Source: Oreohelix idahoensis (Eukaryota; Mollusca; Gastropoda; Stylommatophora; Oreohelicidae). Taken from it: 64,000 bases of DNA. Below, piece by piece: positions 49,734 through 60,316 of this stretch (positions within the stretch are counted from its first letter, which is position 1; every line of letters begins with the position of its first letter). The translations under genes were made by a program, and so were the position numbers. The stretch lies in assembly GCA_024509875.1 (NCBI GenBank), contig JAMPIV010014840.1:348983-412982 (forward strand), given 5' to 3'. The notes under the pieces are model-generated. The model did no database searches and was not told the origin of the DNA. It saw only the letters and a list, made by a program, of their open reading frames with translations.

Positions 49734-51057
49734 TACGAGGTAGCTTCAAAAAGTTCCCAGAATAGTCGACTCATGTTTGAATGAGTGATTATGTCATGGA
49801 GATTATAGTTTTATAAGTTGGTAGTGACCTTGAGGAAACGACATGGCTGATGTAACCTTCACATGTACTCTCGAACAGAAGTTACAGAAGTTTGTTTGTG
49901 TGGTGTGCACGTAGCATCGTCGGAGTTGAAAATGTCCTTGATTGAACAACGTACAAATGTCAAATTTTGTGTTTTGCTTGAGAAGTCACCCTCAGATACC
50001 GTAACCTTGCTTAATAAAGCATATAGTGATACCGCAATGAAGAAATCGCAAGTTTTTGAGTGGCACAAGCGTTTCCGTGGAGGTCGTGTTAGTGTCGATG
50101 ATGATCCACGTAGCGGACGACCGCCTACCTCGATAAACAATGAAAACATTGAGCGTGTTCGGAACGTTGTTCGTGTTGACAGAAGACTTAGTGTAGAGAA
50201 AATAGCCTCAGACGTTGGAATATCAGTTTGAAGTTGCCACAGTATTCTCCACAATGAACTGCACATGCACCGTGTTTGTCAACACATGGTTCCAAAAATG
50301 TTATCTCCTGAACAGAAAGAAACGAGATTGACACTAGCAGGAGACATAATCAATGTGGCTGATCAAGATAGCAATTTTCTCAACAACATAATCACAGGAG
50401 ACGAGACATGGTGTTTTTGTGTACGATCCTCAGACAAAACGTCAGTCCTCTGAATGGAAATCACCCTCATCTCCCCGGACACAGCAATTTCTTTTGGACA
50501 AGAGCAAAGGAAAAGATATGTTGGAAGTTTTTTTTTTATTCCCAGGGTATTGTCTACCATGAATTCATTCCTGAAGGCTGAACGATTAACAAGGAAATGT
50601 ACGTTGATATGCTCAGTCGTCTAAGAGATGCAATCAGAAGGAAACGCCCAGAAAAATGGAGAACAAACAGTTGAGTTTTTCTGCATGACAATGCGCAAGC
50701 ATATAGATCCCTATTGGTGAAGCAGTACCTCCCAACGCACAATGTGACTGCCCTGGAACATCCTCCATATTCTCCCGACCTGGCACTGCCTGATATTTTC
50801 TTGTTCCCTCGCCTAAAATCGGCACTGAAAGGGCAGATATTCAAGGATGCTGAGGACGTTATCACCAATGCGAAAAAGCAGCTGAGAGAGGTGTCAAATA
50901 ATTGGTTCCAGGAATGTTTCCAACAGCTGTGTGGACGTTGGCAAAAGTGTGTAGTTGCCGAAGGGAACTATTTTGAAGGAAATGTAGTGTAAATAATTGT
51001 ATTGTTACTTATTTCTATACAACACACAAATTCCGGGAACTTTTTAAAGCTACCTCG

Positions 51058-51059
<2 letters not shown>
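49734..51059 (+). mobile_element. Second mariner-family transposon
   Basis: The ends are inverted: TACGAGGTAGCTTCAAAAAG on the left and TACGAGGTAGCTTTAAAAAG on the complement of the right, both then TTCCC. They are flanked by TA-rich DNA. The length is 1.33 kb. This family differs from the mariner at 3312-4637. Confidence 0.93.
49863..50992 (+). pseudogene. Mariner transposase, with stop codons and frameshifts
   Basis: The N-terminal HTH_48-like domain (MSLIEQRTNVKFCVLLEKSP, then VFEWHKRFRGGR, DDPRSGRPPT) runs to an in-frame stop at 50229. The second part has MLSPEQKETR and the first catalytic D in ITGDETWCF. After further breaks comes the second D in FLHDNAQAY and the third in HPPYSPDLALPDIFLF. 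The second-to-third D distance is about that of D34D mariners. The end is CGRWQKCVVAEGNYFEG. All catalytic positions are visible but scattered over three frames, so it is inactive. Confidence 0.9.
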
Positions 51060-51088
<29 letters not shown>

Positions 51089-51097
51089 TATATATTA

Positions 51098-51188
<91 letters not shown>
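51060..51188. repeat. (TA)n microsatellite
   Basis: TA repeats with short interruptions lying between the mariner and the next LTR. Confidence 0.95.
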
Positions 51189-51660
51189 TGTGGTGAGATA
51201 TCCGTGATACACCCCGCCAAAATAAAGAAATCCTACAGCGTTTGAACGTTTTCTAGGCCATAAAAACAAATCAAGTGCAAAAATATTTAACTAACGATTT
51301 GAAATTTTGTCACTACGCCAAGTAAATTTACCACCCAGCCCGACATCCGTACCTTACCCCTCTTCTTAGTGTTTATGAACGAACGTCGAGAAAATTGGAA
51401 AATATTTGAATATTTCCACTATTACGTTAGAAAAACTACAACTAAATTCTAGGTTTGACCTTGGTTTGAAGGCCAATACTACTAGATTTGAAAATAAACA
51501 GTTAGAAAAGCTATTAATAACTATAGCCTTAGCAACGGTTACTAGGGCCATCGCTTGTCCAAGATTTGAATTAACTAATGCCAAGCGTAGGATACCCACC
51601 CCCATAAAAACCGAAAGCGTTTTCGGTACCCGTCCTAATATTTAAAACTAACGTTAGACA
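51189..51660 (+). repeat. Left LTR of element C
   Basis: 472 bp, TG...CA, near-identical to 57194-57663 except for small indels and substitutions. An alternative reading is a 1.7 kb LTR ending near 52930, since similarity to the right side resumes at 52430. Confidence 0.8.
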
Positions 51661-54517
51661 GTTGGCGACGAACCCAAAAATTTTACCTCGCCTTGAGAAC
51701 GGGACACGGGGGATTTGAAAGGAAAAAATCTAGCCTAGCGATACTGAAACTAAAAGACCAAATTTGTGCAGGGAGAGAAAGGGGTAGGAAAGGAAAATTT
51801 AGAATATTTATTTCTTCATAAAACGAAAGAGAGTAAATAAAAGAGATGCTTTGACAGTAGAGCAATATTGGTAAAAATAACATCATATAGTAACTTACCT
51901 GGGTTTAGAGCAAGTATTTTCTTAATATTGTATCTTAGTGAAAAAAGTCCCATAATAAAAATAATAATAATAAATTCTTTAAGCACCAAACACGGCGCAT
52001 AAGGCAGAAACCAGTGCTCTCCAGGTTGTTCGTTGTGACGCCACTCCTCTTAACTGTCGAGCCTGGTTCGGTTTCGGTAACAATAGCTTGTTTTACGATA
52101 GTGAATTGTTAACTCACTGATCAACCCTCCGATCCAACCGACCGATTCGAGGGTTTCGAGGTCAGTTATAGGAAATTATCTACACCACTAGATACTCTGG
52201 TGTATCTTTTATTCTATAATTTAACATAACATGGTACTATCCATCGAAATATACACATTCCTGATGTTTTTCTTTCGGCGTCTAAGGTGAGAAACGAATT
52301 TCACCTCCATCTTGGAGGGTAAATAACTCTATATAATAAAAAGGAAAAGTACAAAGATGAAAACGAAGATAAAGAAGAAAGTAACACCTATCTAGAGGGA
52401 TAGATGACAGTAGTCTGATCTATAATCACTTTAAATATTTAAAATCGCCTAAGTAATAACAGAGATATGGTAGAAATAAAAATTGAGACAGACCGACAGA
52501 CTCACTGATAACCTTGCTCAGTTTTGAAAATCTTCGCCCAAAAAGTGAAATCCGTTTGACTTGATTTGATTGGGTAAGGCTAGTTAGGAAAGGGGAGATG
52601 TCACAGAAGATTTGCCCGCTAACGCGAAACATATCCTTACACACAGTAATATTAAAATCAAACTGGCCAACGCATTGATAATAAACACCCAAAATGTTTT
52701 GGGGGGTTTTCAAAAAACAGTCAAAATTCTGGAAGCGTTGTCTCCATTGGCTGGCAAGATTGATAATAGGAAAAAGAATACAAGGCTAGAACGCCATTTG
52801 AAAATTTTATATTCGCAGTGCTAAGATGAGATCAAAGGGAAGCTTGCCCGAATGTTTTTACCTTCTGGACAACGCAGTTTAACTTGTGCTATTATTCTGC
52901 TAGTCATTCTTGTGTATTTGTGTAAACATATTTCATTGATTGCGGTAAGAGAAATGATTTATTAATATTCTTATTAATGTGTAGAGGCTAACCCAGATAG
53001 GGCGCCCACCAATTTTGTGTTGTGCGACATTGCTATTGTGGAAGCTTATGACATCCTAAGGGAGCATATGCATGCCTAAACAGATCTTTGAAGCAGAAAA
53101 AAAGAAAAGTAAATTGTGTTTGAATATTGCCATGCATAACAAAATATTTTGACTATAAAACCAGAAAGCCACTGGCAGTTTTTCTACAGGCCACAATGTT
53201 CTAATAAACATTGGACAAAAATAAATAAGATGTCATACTGCCAGAAGTAACACATTATTAAAAAAGAAACAGAACAGAGTGCACCCCAGCTGATGAAATA
53301 GAAAATAACCAAAGATTTAGGTGACAGAGGCGTTGAAGCATGTGGGAAGGAGAAGGTACCCACTGAGCAGGAAGCGGTCACATAACTTAGAGACGGTAGC
53401 TATTGATTAGCCTATGTTGCTGATCACCATGAATGGTTAATAATGATGTGAGTTGTTGGTTGTGGAGAAAATATATGGTGTATTTAGGGAGGCTTATTCA
53501 TATTGTTGCAGGGTTGAATCACCTATTTCAAACTGAGTCAAATACCTGGAGCTGCAGTACACGAGGCAACCTGCCTGGTGTTTACATTTTAAAAAATACC
53601 AAGGACTGGTTGCTGCCTCCAGACTACCCTGTTGTGAACGAGTGTGAAGTTTTACACCAGTCAACTACTTTCAACTGGAAACAAAGTTAAGGCCTATAGT
53701 TGCGGGCACCTGGGATTTCATTAAATATATTCTCCACCATTAGGACAATTAACTGTTCGTGTGAAATGATAAGAAGACCCGTCTCTCCCATTAGTAACAT
53801 TGTGTAAGACACTATTTCGTCAGCAGGGGAGTATAGACCAGTTAATAATAGGAACATTTTCATATGTTTTTGAAAGTTAATAATATTAAAGGACATATAT
53901 AATGTACCTATATATATTTTTTTAAATATTTATATTTTTATAGTATTTTATATATATATATATATATCCACATTTCTTTTGAGTTGAACCTTCCTGTGCC
54001 AAAAGAATTCAAGGTTCAGGAAATTAAATTGTACATTAACTTTAAAACTTTAACCACTGTCTTACTTGAGTTATTACATTGAGTTACAGTTGTGTTTGTT
54101 TAAAGATCATCATACATCACACTTGCATTACCTTAGAGACCTAGCCTTATAATAAAATAAAATAGAACCAAAAATATACACAGAGTGAGATCATAGGGTG
54201 GTAGCAGTTAGGTACCCTGAGAACTCATCAACATTTTCAACTATTGGACTCAGGGACTTACATAGCTTGACCTCACTCTGCAGACACTTAATATTTAACA
54301 TCTGTAACATCTAAACTCACCACTTATATTGAGGTCCTGTCCGGGATTTAAATATAAAGTTAATATCAAAGATCCAGGGTATCCCCATTGTAATAAAATT
54401 GTAACCTTTATCAGTGTGGAGAATTTAATGAAGTGTCAGTGCCCATAGATATTTAATTAATTAGAAATATTTGTTAGTGGATACCTTTAGATTATTAGAA
54501 ATTAGTTCAAGAAAATT
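51661..54517 (+). other. Leader region of element C
   Basis: Long untranslated stretch between LTR and gag. 52430-52930 is repeated after the right LTR (57672-58126). 53940-53966 is TA-rich. No gene was recognised. Confidence 0.55.
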
Positions 54518-55165
54518 ATGGCAGACTTGGCAAAGTTCAGATCGGCTGCTGTCCAGACGGCAAAAGAGATGGGAATGGATGGGCAAGTTCTGGTGCAGTA
54601 TGTAACATCAGAATGTGATAAATTCCATGAGAGGGAAGATAGGAGGTTAGCAGAGGAGAAAAGAATTCAATTGGAAGATGCTAGGGAGGCTAAGAAGTTA
54701 GAGGCTGATAGGGAGGCTGAAATCAAGAGGCTGCAGCTAGAAGAAAATAGATTGGAGGCTGAGGCTGCAAAAGAAGAAAAGAGATTGGAGGCTGAATAGG
54801 ATTAGGGGAGATTACAGAGAGAACATGAGCTAAGGTTGAAAGAATTGGAAATTTAAGGCCATGCTCCAGAAAATGGTAACCGCCCATCTACCTCTGATGC
54901 TACTGATAGTCAGGGGGCCTCAAATGTAGCCATGAACTTCCATTTAGACCCCTTTGTAGAAAAAGAGGATGACATTGAGTCATTCCTCTCTAGATTTGAA
55001 AAACTAGCTACAAATTATGGTTTGGAGAGGGAAAAATGGAGTTTGAAAGTATCCCAGGGACTTAGGGGAACATTTTATGAGGTGTTTTCAAAATTGAGTA
55101 GAGACGAACAGAAAAACTATGACATCTTAAAACATGCTCTCCTAGTTAGATATGAAGAAGAATAG
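54518..55165 (+). pseudogene. gag: gag of element C
   Basis: From the ATG at 54518, a short globular start (MADLAKFRSAAVQTAKEMGM) precedes a strongly charged coiled coil (LEADREAEIKRLQLEENRLE). Then come in-frame stops near 54797-54857, then a capsid-like part (FHLDPFVEKEDDIESFLSRF, LLVRYEEE). The layout matches gag of element A. A stop pair at 55163 ends this part, and the next domain continues in the same frame, probably after a deletion. Confidence 0.8.
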
Positions 55166-55179
55166 TGAATTTTACCGAA

Positions 55180-56431
55180 CAAAAAAATTTAAGAATGGTG
55201 TAAAATATGTAGGATGCAAAATCATAATACAATTGAATGTGGTAGGAAAGTTCCTCCATATCACGCTGCATGCATGATAACAGTGGGAAACAAGGGAAAG
55301 AAGGAACTGTCTACAGGGCAGCATGAATTTCCTCATCCCCCCATCTGTGAAAAAGTAAAGCGTAATGGCAAAAAGGTGATGTGCCTTTACGATTCTGGGT
55401 TGGAATATGACTCAGTTGTGAGTGCAAACCTGGTGCACCCTGACCAGTATACCACAGACAAAGTGGAGATACAAGGGGCATTGAAGGATACAGCCACCAT
55501 GACACTTCCCGTAGCCAGGATAAATGTCAAAACTAGGTACGTGGAAGGAGTGATTAGTGCAGCCGTGTGTAAAGATCCTAATTACCCGCTGGTGTTAGGA
55601 AAAAGGTTTATTTTCCTAGGGAGCCCTATAAAACCTGTGATAAGGGCCACACTCCAGGTCAGGTCGACCCCTAGTAAGGAGGAGGAACCACCACTCAATA
55701 TTCATCCGAGAGAAATGAGGAAGGCCCAGGCAAAGGATAAATCATTAAACCCTTGCTTTGGCAAATTGCGAAATAGCCATAACAACCCTAAGAAAGGACA
55801 ATTCTATTTGAAGTAGGGACTGCTCTACAGGAAAGCTGGAGCAGGACCCAAAGGATATGTACAGTTAGTACTGCCATTGGAGTATAGGAAACAAGTTATG
55901 GCATATGCACATGTTGTACCAGACGGTGGACATATGAAGATTGGTACCACCCGTCAAAGGATATCTGTGAGATTCTTCTGGCCAGGTGTAGCTGACGACA
56001 TTTATCAGTTTATTAATTCCTGTGATCAGTGTAGCAAGGTACATTCCACACGTTGGAAAGAACATAATAATCAGATGCTCGAAAAGCATTGTAGCAAACA
56101 TGGGCCTGAAATTAAAAATAACAAGGAAACAAAAATTAATAAGGTAGATAACGTGAATCGGCATGCACCTTCTCACACCAAGTCTTCCAAAAATACATGT
56201 AAAATGGCAACTCTGCGTAGGGCAGAAAGAAAAAAGATAAACAAAGACCAGTCCTCCTCGGCTCAATTTGAAGCAGTATTCCAGGAACTGGCAAAAATTA
56301 GCATTGAGGATAGCAATGAGGATAATCGGACAACAATGAAACCGAAACTAAGTGATCACGCGAGAAAAGGGGGGAGCGGGCGTTTGAGCACCTGGGAAAA
56401 TGTGCAGCTCGCTTCAGAATACGGCTATTAA
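55180..56431 (+). pseudogene. Zinc knuckle, protease and integrase zinc domain of element C
   Basis: It begins with a CCHC-like knuckle, CKICRMQNHNTIEC (C-x2-C-x4-H-x4-C). The protease has LYDSGLEYDS. After one TAG at 55814, GLLYRKAG leads into the integrase zinc-binding HHCC region (HVVPDGGH, FFWPGVADD, CDQCSK). All are in one frame, so integrase follows protease directly, as in elements A and B. The integrase D,D35E core is not found; instead a Lys/Ser/Asn-rich 120-residue tail of unknown nature ends at 56431. Confidence 0.8.
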
Positions 56432-57193
56432 CTTAGCATTATAAGGGCACCGGTGAAAGTGGTAGTTGACCGAACCCTATATACAGTCCATTTGGAAGTA
56501 TTATACGGACATTGGATTGAGATCACACATATTATTGCAATGCTACTGGCGAATTGATTCTTGATGCAGGAATTCATTTCCCCATATAATATATTCTTTT
56601 ACCAATTGTCGCAAGGCTAAGAATACAGTTGGTGAATGTGGCCTCCATTTGAGTGGCAAATTATAGAATCATTTGAATATAGTAGAGGGTGTTTCCAAAT
56701 TCCAATCAAGCTTGAGCTCAGACCAAGGGATGGCTGTGAGCACATCGGAGGGGCACATTGAATTCATATGTTGCTTTTGGATTGGAATTACTCCGAGTGT
56801 TTTATCCAGGCTGATGAGGAAATTACTGGCCCCCCTACATACTCTGCTATCACCATTTTATAGATTCCATCCTCATAAATATTGCAACCTTGAGGGGCAT
56901 CTAAGAAACCTCTGGACATGTCATGGGACAAACTCAGGGAAGATTAATGGTGAATATTGTTTGATAATCAGCATTTGTCAGGCAGTAGCACCTGCAGCTG
57001 TTTTATTAACACAGACTGCAATAGTCTTGGATTGCGGAGGTCTGAGGCAGATTTCTTTAGTCGTGCCTACTTTGAAATGACCCACCTACAGAAACCCAGG
57101 ATAATAAAAAAGCCTAGTTGAGTTCATTTGATCGGATTTGTATCACTGATTATAAAGCTGCATTGGGATGCAGACTTTTTAACAGGGGAGATG
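56432..57193 (+). other. Remaining internal part of element C
   Basis: No RT or RNase H motif was found. Small frames (56673-57080) show no recognised family. The part next to the LTR holds the polypurine tract. Confidence 0.45.
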
Positions 57194-57663
57194 TGTGGTG
57201 AGATATCCGTGATACACCCCGCCCAAATAAAGAAATCCTACAGCGTTTGAACGTTTTCTAGGCCATAAAAACAAATCAAGGGCAAAAATATTTAACTAAC
57301 GATTTGAAATTTTGTCACTACGCCAAGTAAATTTACCACCCAGCCCGACATCGATACCCTACCCCTCTTCTTAGTGTTTATGAACGAACGTCGAGAAAAT
57401 TGGAAAATATTTGAATATTTCCACTATTACGTTAGAAAAACTACAACTAAATTCTAGGTTTGACCTTGGTTTGAAGGCCAATACTACTAGATTTGAAAAT
57501 AAACAGTTAGAAAAGCTATTAATAATTATAGTCTTAGCAACGGTTACTAGGCCATCGCTTGTCCAAGATTTGAATTAACTAATGCCAAGCGTAGGATACC
57601 CACCCCCAAGAAACCAAAAGCTTTTTCGGTACCCGTCCTAATATTTAAAACTAACGTTAGACA
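57194..57663 (+). repeat. Right LTR of element C
   Basis: 470 bp copy of 51189-51660, preceded by the purine tract AACAGGGGAGATG. Confidence 0.85.
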
Positions 57664-58126
57664 GCTGCGCGACTATTTATAATCGCCAAGTATTAGAAAT
57701 TGTGGCAGACCGACAACTCCCCACTGATAAACCTATGCTCGAGTTTTGCCCCAAAAAGTGAAATCCGTTTGACTTGATTTGATTGGGTAAGGCTAGTTAG
57801 GAAAGGGGAGATGTCACAGAAGATTTGCCCGCTAACGCGAAACATATCCTTACATAGTAATATTAAAATCAAACTGGCCAACGCATTGATAAACACCCAA
57901 AGTGTTTGGGGTTTTCAAAAAATAGTCAAATTCTGGACGCGTTGTTCCATTGGCTGGCAAGATTGATAATAGGAAAAGAATACAAGGCTAGAACGCCATT
58001 TGAAAATTTATATTCGCAGTGCTAAGATGAGATCAGAAGGGGAGCTTGCCCGAATGTTTTACCTTCTGGACAACGGCAGTTTAACTTGTGCCATTATTCT
58101 GCTAGTCATCTTGTGTATTGTGTAAC
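57664..58126 (+). repeat. Second leader copy after the right LTR
   Basis: About 455 bp match 52430-52930 of element C with many 1-3 bp indels (CACAGAAGATTTGCCCGC, ACGCGAAACATATCCTTA). Compared with the leader of C, the first 770 bp are missing. The match ends exactly where the LTR of element B begins. Confidence 0.88.
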
Positions 58127-59228
58127 TGTTGGGGTCGTTCATTCTAATGGTAAAGAACTTCATTACGCGAATGGTTGCAAAGGAACAAAAATGTCAGAAA
58201 ATGTTCTTCAAAACGAACTCCAACAAGTAGTGTTTAACTGGTCACTTACTGGCAGCACACAAGTCTGTGATGACTGTACATATATTTTATTTAACGTGAC
58301 ACATACGGAGTGGAACACACAAGACGATCATGGTTACAGATTACAGATGCAAATGTCATACTTTAAAGTTGCTGATCATACTCTTAAATTCTTGGAGATT
58401 CTTCAACAATCAAGTCCTCTTCTATCCAAGTGAGCTGAGGATCACTTCTGTTACCCTCTAATATACATTTACAATGAAGTCCGTTGACCTTCTTCCAAGG
58501 ACGTCTATCGTGGTAAACGGATTCATGTTCAAGGATCAATCTTTGATATCACACCCGTAAAATTCCCAGACTTTCTTCATACAATACTTATGTAGCATAT
58601 ATATAATCCAGACAAAGTCATACACGGCAATACAATCAGGTTAGAGTCTTCTGTTGACTAACCTCTCCCAAAATCCATGCCATGAGTTTGGCATTGGCGA
58701 AACGGCATATTAAAACATGTGAAGCATACAAAATCAATTAACTTCGTTTCCTCGTAGGTATCCTCCCTCTACGGTAATTCAAACAAGGCAATCGACTCCG
58801 TTTGTCCATTCTAGGAATGACATACTACGATGGATTCCCGCTAGACCATAACTAGGAGCGGCCTGATACTTCAATTAAAAATCAATAAACATTCAATGTG
58901 AAATGGGGCGACACTTACATGATACTTCCACTATTGGCTTCGACATGAAGACCAATATATATATCAATAGAAATAATGGCTTCCACAAACTTGCCACGAA
59001 TACAAGAAATATTCCACGGACATCAACATGGTCCGTACTGCCCCCATACAATACCTGACGTCAGAATCCCTCAACTAGGTTACCCGTGCGTCCAAAGCAA
59101 CTCACACTGCATTGTGCACGTCAGTGCGTGAATCAATCGAACGCACAAATAATACAACTATATTAAGACTGGTGCGTACATTTGGCAGGACCGAAGACTA
59201 CCCCCTTAGGTAATAAATGTACGTAACA
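58127..59228 (-). repeat. 3' LTR of element B (inferred)
   Basis: There is no partner LTR in the window. The limits are inferred from TGTTGGGG at 58127, where the leader match ends, and GTACGTAACA ending at 59228. The latter is followed by a pyrimidine stretch equal to a polypurine tract on the minus strand, exactly like the end of element A's LTR (GTGCGCAACA). About 1.1 kb. Confidence 0.6.
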
Positions 59229-60316
59229 GCTCCCTTATTCCCTCCCCTTAAAAAAATTAATTCTATTAATTTTTTTGAACTTAGTACCCGAGAGAGGTGA
59301 GTCAAAACTACCACAAGATATATGAAATGCATAAAGTTATACCATATTAAGAAAAGAATATTAAACGAAATCAATATAACTAAATGATAGTATGCATTAA
59401 AGCACACATCCACAATCGACCTACTTTGGAACGATGTGGTAATATTCGAAGTAAAAACAAGTTGAAAATGAAAAATGAAAAAACCATTAAAAAAAAAGAT
59501 GATAATAAAATTCAACTAAGTTTTCAAAAAAAAATTTGAAACATATGATTTCAAAAATGAAAATGAACAGCAACACTGATGATGATCAATGACAAGAGAA
59601 TCAATAAAACAGAAAAATTGAAAATACAATGTGCAAAAATGAAGCAATGCAAAATTAAACACATTAAGAATCAACACCCTTAATGTTTTCTAACACTAGT
59701 ACGGTTGACTAGTGATCTAACAGTGAGATATCATAACTAAGACGCCACCGTGAATGCAGGTATTACGTGACAACTAATAAAGTTAGTATGTGTGTGATCC
59801 ATAATCAATTAAATAGATTAAATTGAATTATTCTAATTTATATATTTCTTAATTACTAACAAATAACCAGTTACTAATACATTCTAAGTAATTCCAATAT
59901 CACTATCAATATGTCAATGTTCAGTTAAAACTAGTTAGTAATCGACGAGACGATGTTCTCAATGATCCATACACGATAAAATATATTCTCGAACACGATA
60001 TGTAGTGTAATATGTTCCATAGGAATAACAAATGTATATTTGTCGCTCTTAACAATGTTTCCATACTATAATAAAAAGGTTACTGTAGTAACCAATGTTC
60101 CCGTTAACTAATAAAATGTTACTCTAATACCACTGTTCCCGTTCTAATAAAACGTTACTATAGCATCAATGTTCCCGTACTAATAAAATGTTACTACACA
60201 AGAAGTAATGTTATAATCTATTAGTAAGTATATCCTGAAAGTTATACTTATACGAATACTTCAGTTATATAAACAGTCTTTATAGATGTACAATCAATGA
60301 TAATGTACAAAGTTAT
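59229..60316 (-). other. 3' untranslated part of element B
   Basis: AT-rich, without recognisable frames, lying between the RNase H stop and the LTR. It contains repeated short motifs (AATGTT..CCCGT..CTAATAAAA, 60085-60190) that form about three degenerate copies of a 45-60 bp unit. Confidence 0.5.

Larger units (their letters stand above)
51189..57663 (+). mobile_element. Gypsy-type LTR retrotransposon C, deleted
   Basis: LTRs are 51189-51660 and 57194-57663 (TGTGGTGAGATATCC...GTTAGACA). TTGGCGACGAACCC follows the left LTR by one base as a likely primer-binding site, and AACAGGGGAGATG precedes the right LTR as the polypurine tract. Gag, protease and the integrase zinc-binding part lie in one frame (54518-56431) with several stops. 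No RT or integrase core is recognisable, so much of pol is deleted. No matching target duplication is seen, because the right LTR is followed by another leader copy (57664-58126). Confidence 0.85.

Noticed and set aside
58086..58433. 115-codon frame with several Cys, considered as an exon of a secreted protein
   Set aside because: It runs from the leader repeat of element C into the inferred LTR of element B and shows no splice structure or known domain.
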